A stretch of 64,000 bases of DNA from Pigmentiphaga aceris (GTDB taxonomy: Bacteria > Pseudomonadota > Gammaproteobacteria > Burkholderiales > Burkholderiaceae_B): positions 3,162,001 to 3,226,000 of the forward strand of contig NZ_CP043046.1 of the NCBI RefSeq assembly GCF_008119665.1, given 5' to 3'. The notes under the pieces are model-generated. The model did not search any database, was not told the DNA's origin, and saw nothing but the letters and a program-made list of their open reading frames with translations. Shown one piece after another: positions 62,485 to 64,000 of this stretch. A program made the position numbers and the translations under genes. The stretch's first letter is position 1. Each line of letters begins with the position of its first letter.

Positions 62485-63672
62485 ATGCCAATCGCGTTAT
62501 GGGCCCTCGTCATCGGGGCCTTCGGAATCGGAACCACAGAATTTGTCATCGCTGGATTGCTGCCGGCCATTGCCGCCGACTTCGGCGTCTCCATCCCCGT
62601 CGCCGCCTATCTGGCCACCAGTTACGCGCTCGGGGTCTTCGTGGGCGCACCTGTGCTGATCATCCTGGGCACACGTATCTCGAAGAAAACCATGCTGGCG
62701 TTCCTCGCTTGTCTGTTTGTTGTCGGCAACCTGGTAACCGCAATGGCCCCGACATTCGAAATAGCCATTCTTGGCCGCATCATTACCTCGTTGACGCACG
62801 GTGCGTTCTTCGGCATTGGCTCGGTACTCGCGGCTGACATGGTGCCAAAGGAAAAACGCGTGAGTGCAATCGCCTTCATGTTCTCCGGGCTCACCGTTGC
62901 CAACCTGGTGGGTGTACCGGTCGGCACTTGGCTCAGCCAGCAGTTCTCCTGGCAGGTCACCTTCTATGCGATCACGGCCGTGGGCGTCGCAACCGTTGCA
63001 GGGGTAATCGTGCTGATCCCACCTACGCCCAAACCCAAGGTCCAGCGCATCGGCCATGAGTTCACCGCCTTCGGTAATGCCAAGGTACTGCTGGCGATGG
63101 GCATCACCATTCTCGGCCCGGCCGCGTTCTTTACCTCGATCACCTACATCGCCCCGATGATGCAGGAGGTAGCAGGCTTCTCGCCCGGTGCCGTGACCTG
63201 GCTCTTGATGGTGTTCGGCTTTGGGCTGTTCGTGGGCAACTGGCTGGGCGGGCGTTATGCCGACCGCGCCTTGATGCCGCTGCTGTATTTCACCTTGGCG
63301 GCTCAGGCAATCGCGCTGTTCGTCTTCCACCTGGTGGCCGGCAGCCAGACAGCATCCGTGATCTGCATCTTCCTGATGGCGGCATTTGGTTTTGCGACGG
63401 TCTCGCCGATCCAGAAGCTCGTCATGGACAAGGCAAAGGCCGCAGGTGCCCCCACCTTGGCCTCGGCGGTGAACATCGGCCTGTTCAATCTGGGCAACGC
63501 GCTGGGCGCGTGGCTGGGCGGTGTCGTCATCGCCGCAGGTTTCGGCTTCACGTCGCCGAATTGGGCAGGTGGTTTGCTGTCCGTAGGTGCCTTGGCGCTG
63601 GCGATCGCATCTGGCCTGCTGGATCGACGTGATGCAGCAAACGCCCTGCAGCACGCCGTGCCGGTGCCCTGA
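62485..63672 (+). CDS. MFS efflux transporter (DHA1, YdhP/AraJ-like)
   Basis: A 395-residue transporter with twelve membrane helices. It begins ALVIGAFGIGTTEFVIAGLLP, typical of the AraJ/YdhP drug-proton antiporter group. The loop 2-3 motif is GTRISKKTMLAF, and GLTVANLVGVPVGTWL gives the antiporter motif in helix 5. Substrate unknown; amino acid or drug export fits the divergent Lrp regulator. AGGAAAG lies before the ATG. Confidence 0.9.
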   Translation: MPIALWALVIGAFGIGTTEFVIAGLLPAIAADFGVSIPVAAYLATSYALGVFVGAPVLIILGTRISKKTMLAFLACLFVVGNLVTAMAPTFEIAILGRIITSLTHGAFFGIGSVLAADMVPKEKRVSAIAFMFSGLTVANLVGVPVGTWLSQQFSWQVTFYAITAVGVATVAGVIVLIPPTPKPKVQRIGHEFTAFGNAKVLLAMGITILGPAAFFTSITYIAPMMQEVAGFSPGAVTWLLMVFGFGLFVGNWLGGRYADRALMPLLYFTLAAQAIALFVFHLVAGSQTASVICIFLMAAFGFATVSPIQKLVMDKAKAAGAPTLASAVNIGLFNLGNALGAWLGGVVIAAGFGFTSPNWAGGLLSVGALALAIASGLLDRRDAANALQHAVPVP

Positions 63673-63726
63673 CCACGACGCTAGCTAAAAGCCCGCTCGG
63701 CAAGGCTTTCGACCGCGCCACAAAAC

Positions 63727-63761
63727 AAAAACCCGCAGCGATTTCTCGCTGCGGGTTTTTT
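63727..63761. terminator. bidirectional rho-independent terminator
   Basis: AAAAACCCGCAGCGA-TTTC-TCGCTGCGGGTTTTTT, a perfect stem with A and T runs on the two sides. It serves both the MFS gene and the convergent purL gene. Confidence 0.93.
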
Positions 63762-63778
63762 ACGTCAGTCGGTGAAGA

Positions 63779-64000
63779 TCAACCCACCCACTTCCGCGCA
63801 TTGCGGAACATGCGAATCCACGGCGAGAAATCACCGCCCGTATCCGCATTGCCCCAGCTTTCCGGTGCCCACGACATCTGCACGTTACGGAACACACGTT
63901 CCGGGTGCGGCATCAGCGCGGTGAAGCGACCATCGGCCGTCGTCACACCCGCCAAGCCACCCGGGCTGCCGTTCGGGTTGAACGGATAGGCCTCGGTAGC
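63779..64000 (-). CDS. purL: phosphoribosylformylglycinamidine synthase, C-terminal end
   Basis: The last 73 codons of purL, cut by the window edge. The reading frame gives [20 protein letters not shown], then a [10 protein letters not shown] segment and SWAPESWG, ending RKWVG. These are the end of the glutaminase domain, including the catalytic His/Glu pair in PHPE. The enzyme makes FGAM in purine synthesis. Confidence 0.95.
   Translation of the reverse strand, partial: ATEAYPFNPNGSPGGLAGVTTADGRFTALMPHPERVFRNVQMSWAPESWGNADTGGDFSPWIRMFRNARKWVG

Noticed and set aside
1-64000. tRNA, rRNA, CRISPR arrays or riboswitches
   Set aside because: No cloverleaf, rRNA segment, regular spacer-repeat array or known riboswitch core was recognised by eye; a covariance-model scan would be decisive.

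Overview
The window looks like one contiguous piece of a GC-rich (roughly 60-65% by eye) betaproteobacterial chromosome. The family is probably Alcaligenaceae (Bordetella/Achromobacter-like). This is inferred from a Bug-type solute-binding protein, a complete Wsp chemosensory cluster, an Mrp/Pha antiporter operon with fused AB subunits, and the tatD/holB/tmk/mltG/ygfZ housekeeping block. I see no tRNA, rRNA or CRISPR array. The first gene is cut by the left edge and the last, the purL 3' end, by the right edge.

Layout. 0-5.6 kb: two tandem DUF4153 membrane proteins, a small Imm33-like protein, a KfrA-type coiled-coil DNA-binding protein with a palindrome-rich AT-rich promoter, and an isochorismatase-family hydrolase. 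5.6-12.9 kb: a stretch of visibly lower GC holding a two-gene minus-strand operon. The first gene encodes a ~1545-aa protein with an N-terminal serine lipase/esterase domain, a long helical-repeat middle and C-terminal PIN-like segments. The second encodes a ~640-aa helical protein of no family I know. A tyrosine recombinase follows at 13.0-14.2 kb. This is the accessory part of the window and the best candidate for an undescribed, possibly defence-type, system.

14.4-23.2 kb: the full wspA-B-C-D-E-F-R operon, whose receptor array controls a diguanylate cyclase (c-di-GMP) through a CheA-type kinase. 23.3-29.3 kb: an iron operon on the minus strand, transcribed imelysin, di-haem oxidoreductase, second imelysin, DUF1513 protein, fur. 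A Fur-box-like site lies upstream, so Fur probably represses its own operon. 29.4-35.4 kb: the Mrp/Pha Na+(K+)/H+ antiporter operon AB-C-D-E-F-G, with start/stop overlaps throughout.

35.7-37.8 kb: peptide deformylase, an ankyrin lipoprotein and TatD. 37.9-39.3 kb: 1.4 kb without a convincing gene, holding an 18-bp tandem repeat (about 9.5 copies) and a pair of ~360-bp inverted repeats around a 284-bp spacer. 39.3-44.2 kb: holB-tmk-mltG (minus) divergent from ygfZ and a NRDE/TANGO2 gene.

44.2-53.4 kb: esterase, histidine phosphatase, SDR, Dabb protein and acyl-CoA ligase on the minus strand, then selO, msrB, yciB, bolA and a parvulin on the plus strand. 53.5-64 kb: a PAP2-type lipoprotein with autotransporter-type repeats, chrA, an alpha/beta hydrolase, an orphan ABC ATPase, a GlxA-type regulator divergent from a DJ-1/PfpI protein, a Bug receptor, an Lrp regulator divergent from an MFS pump, a bidirectional terminator, and the purL 3' end.
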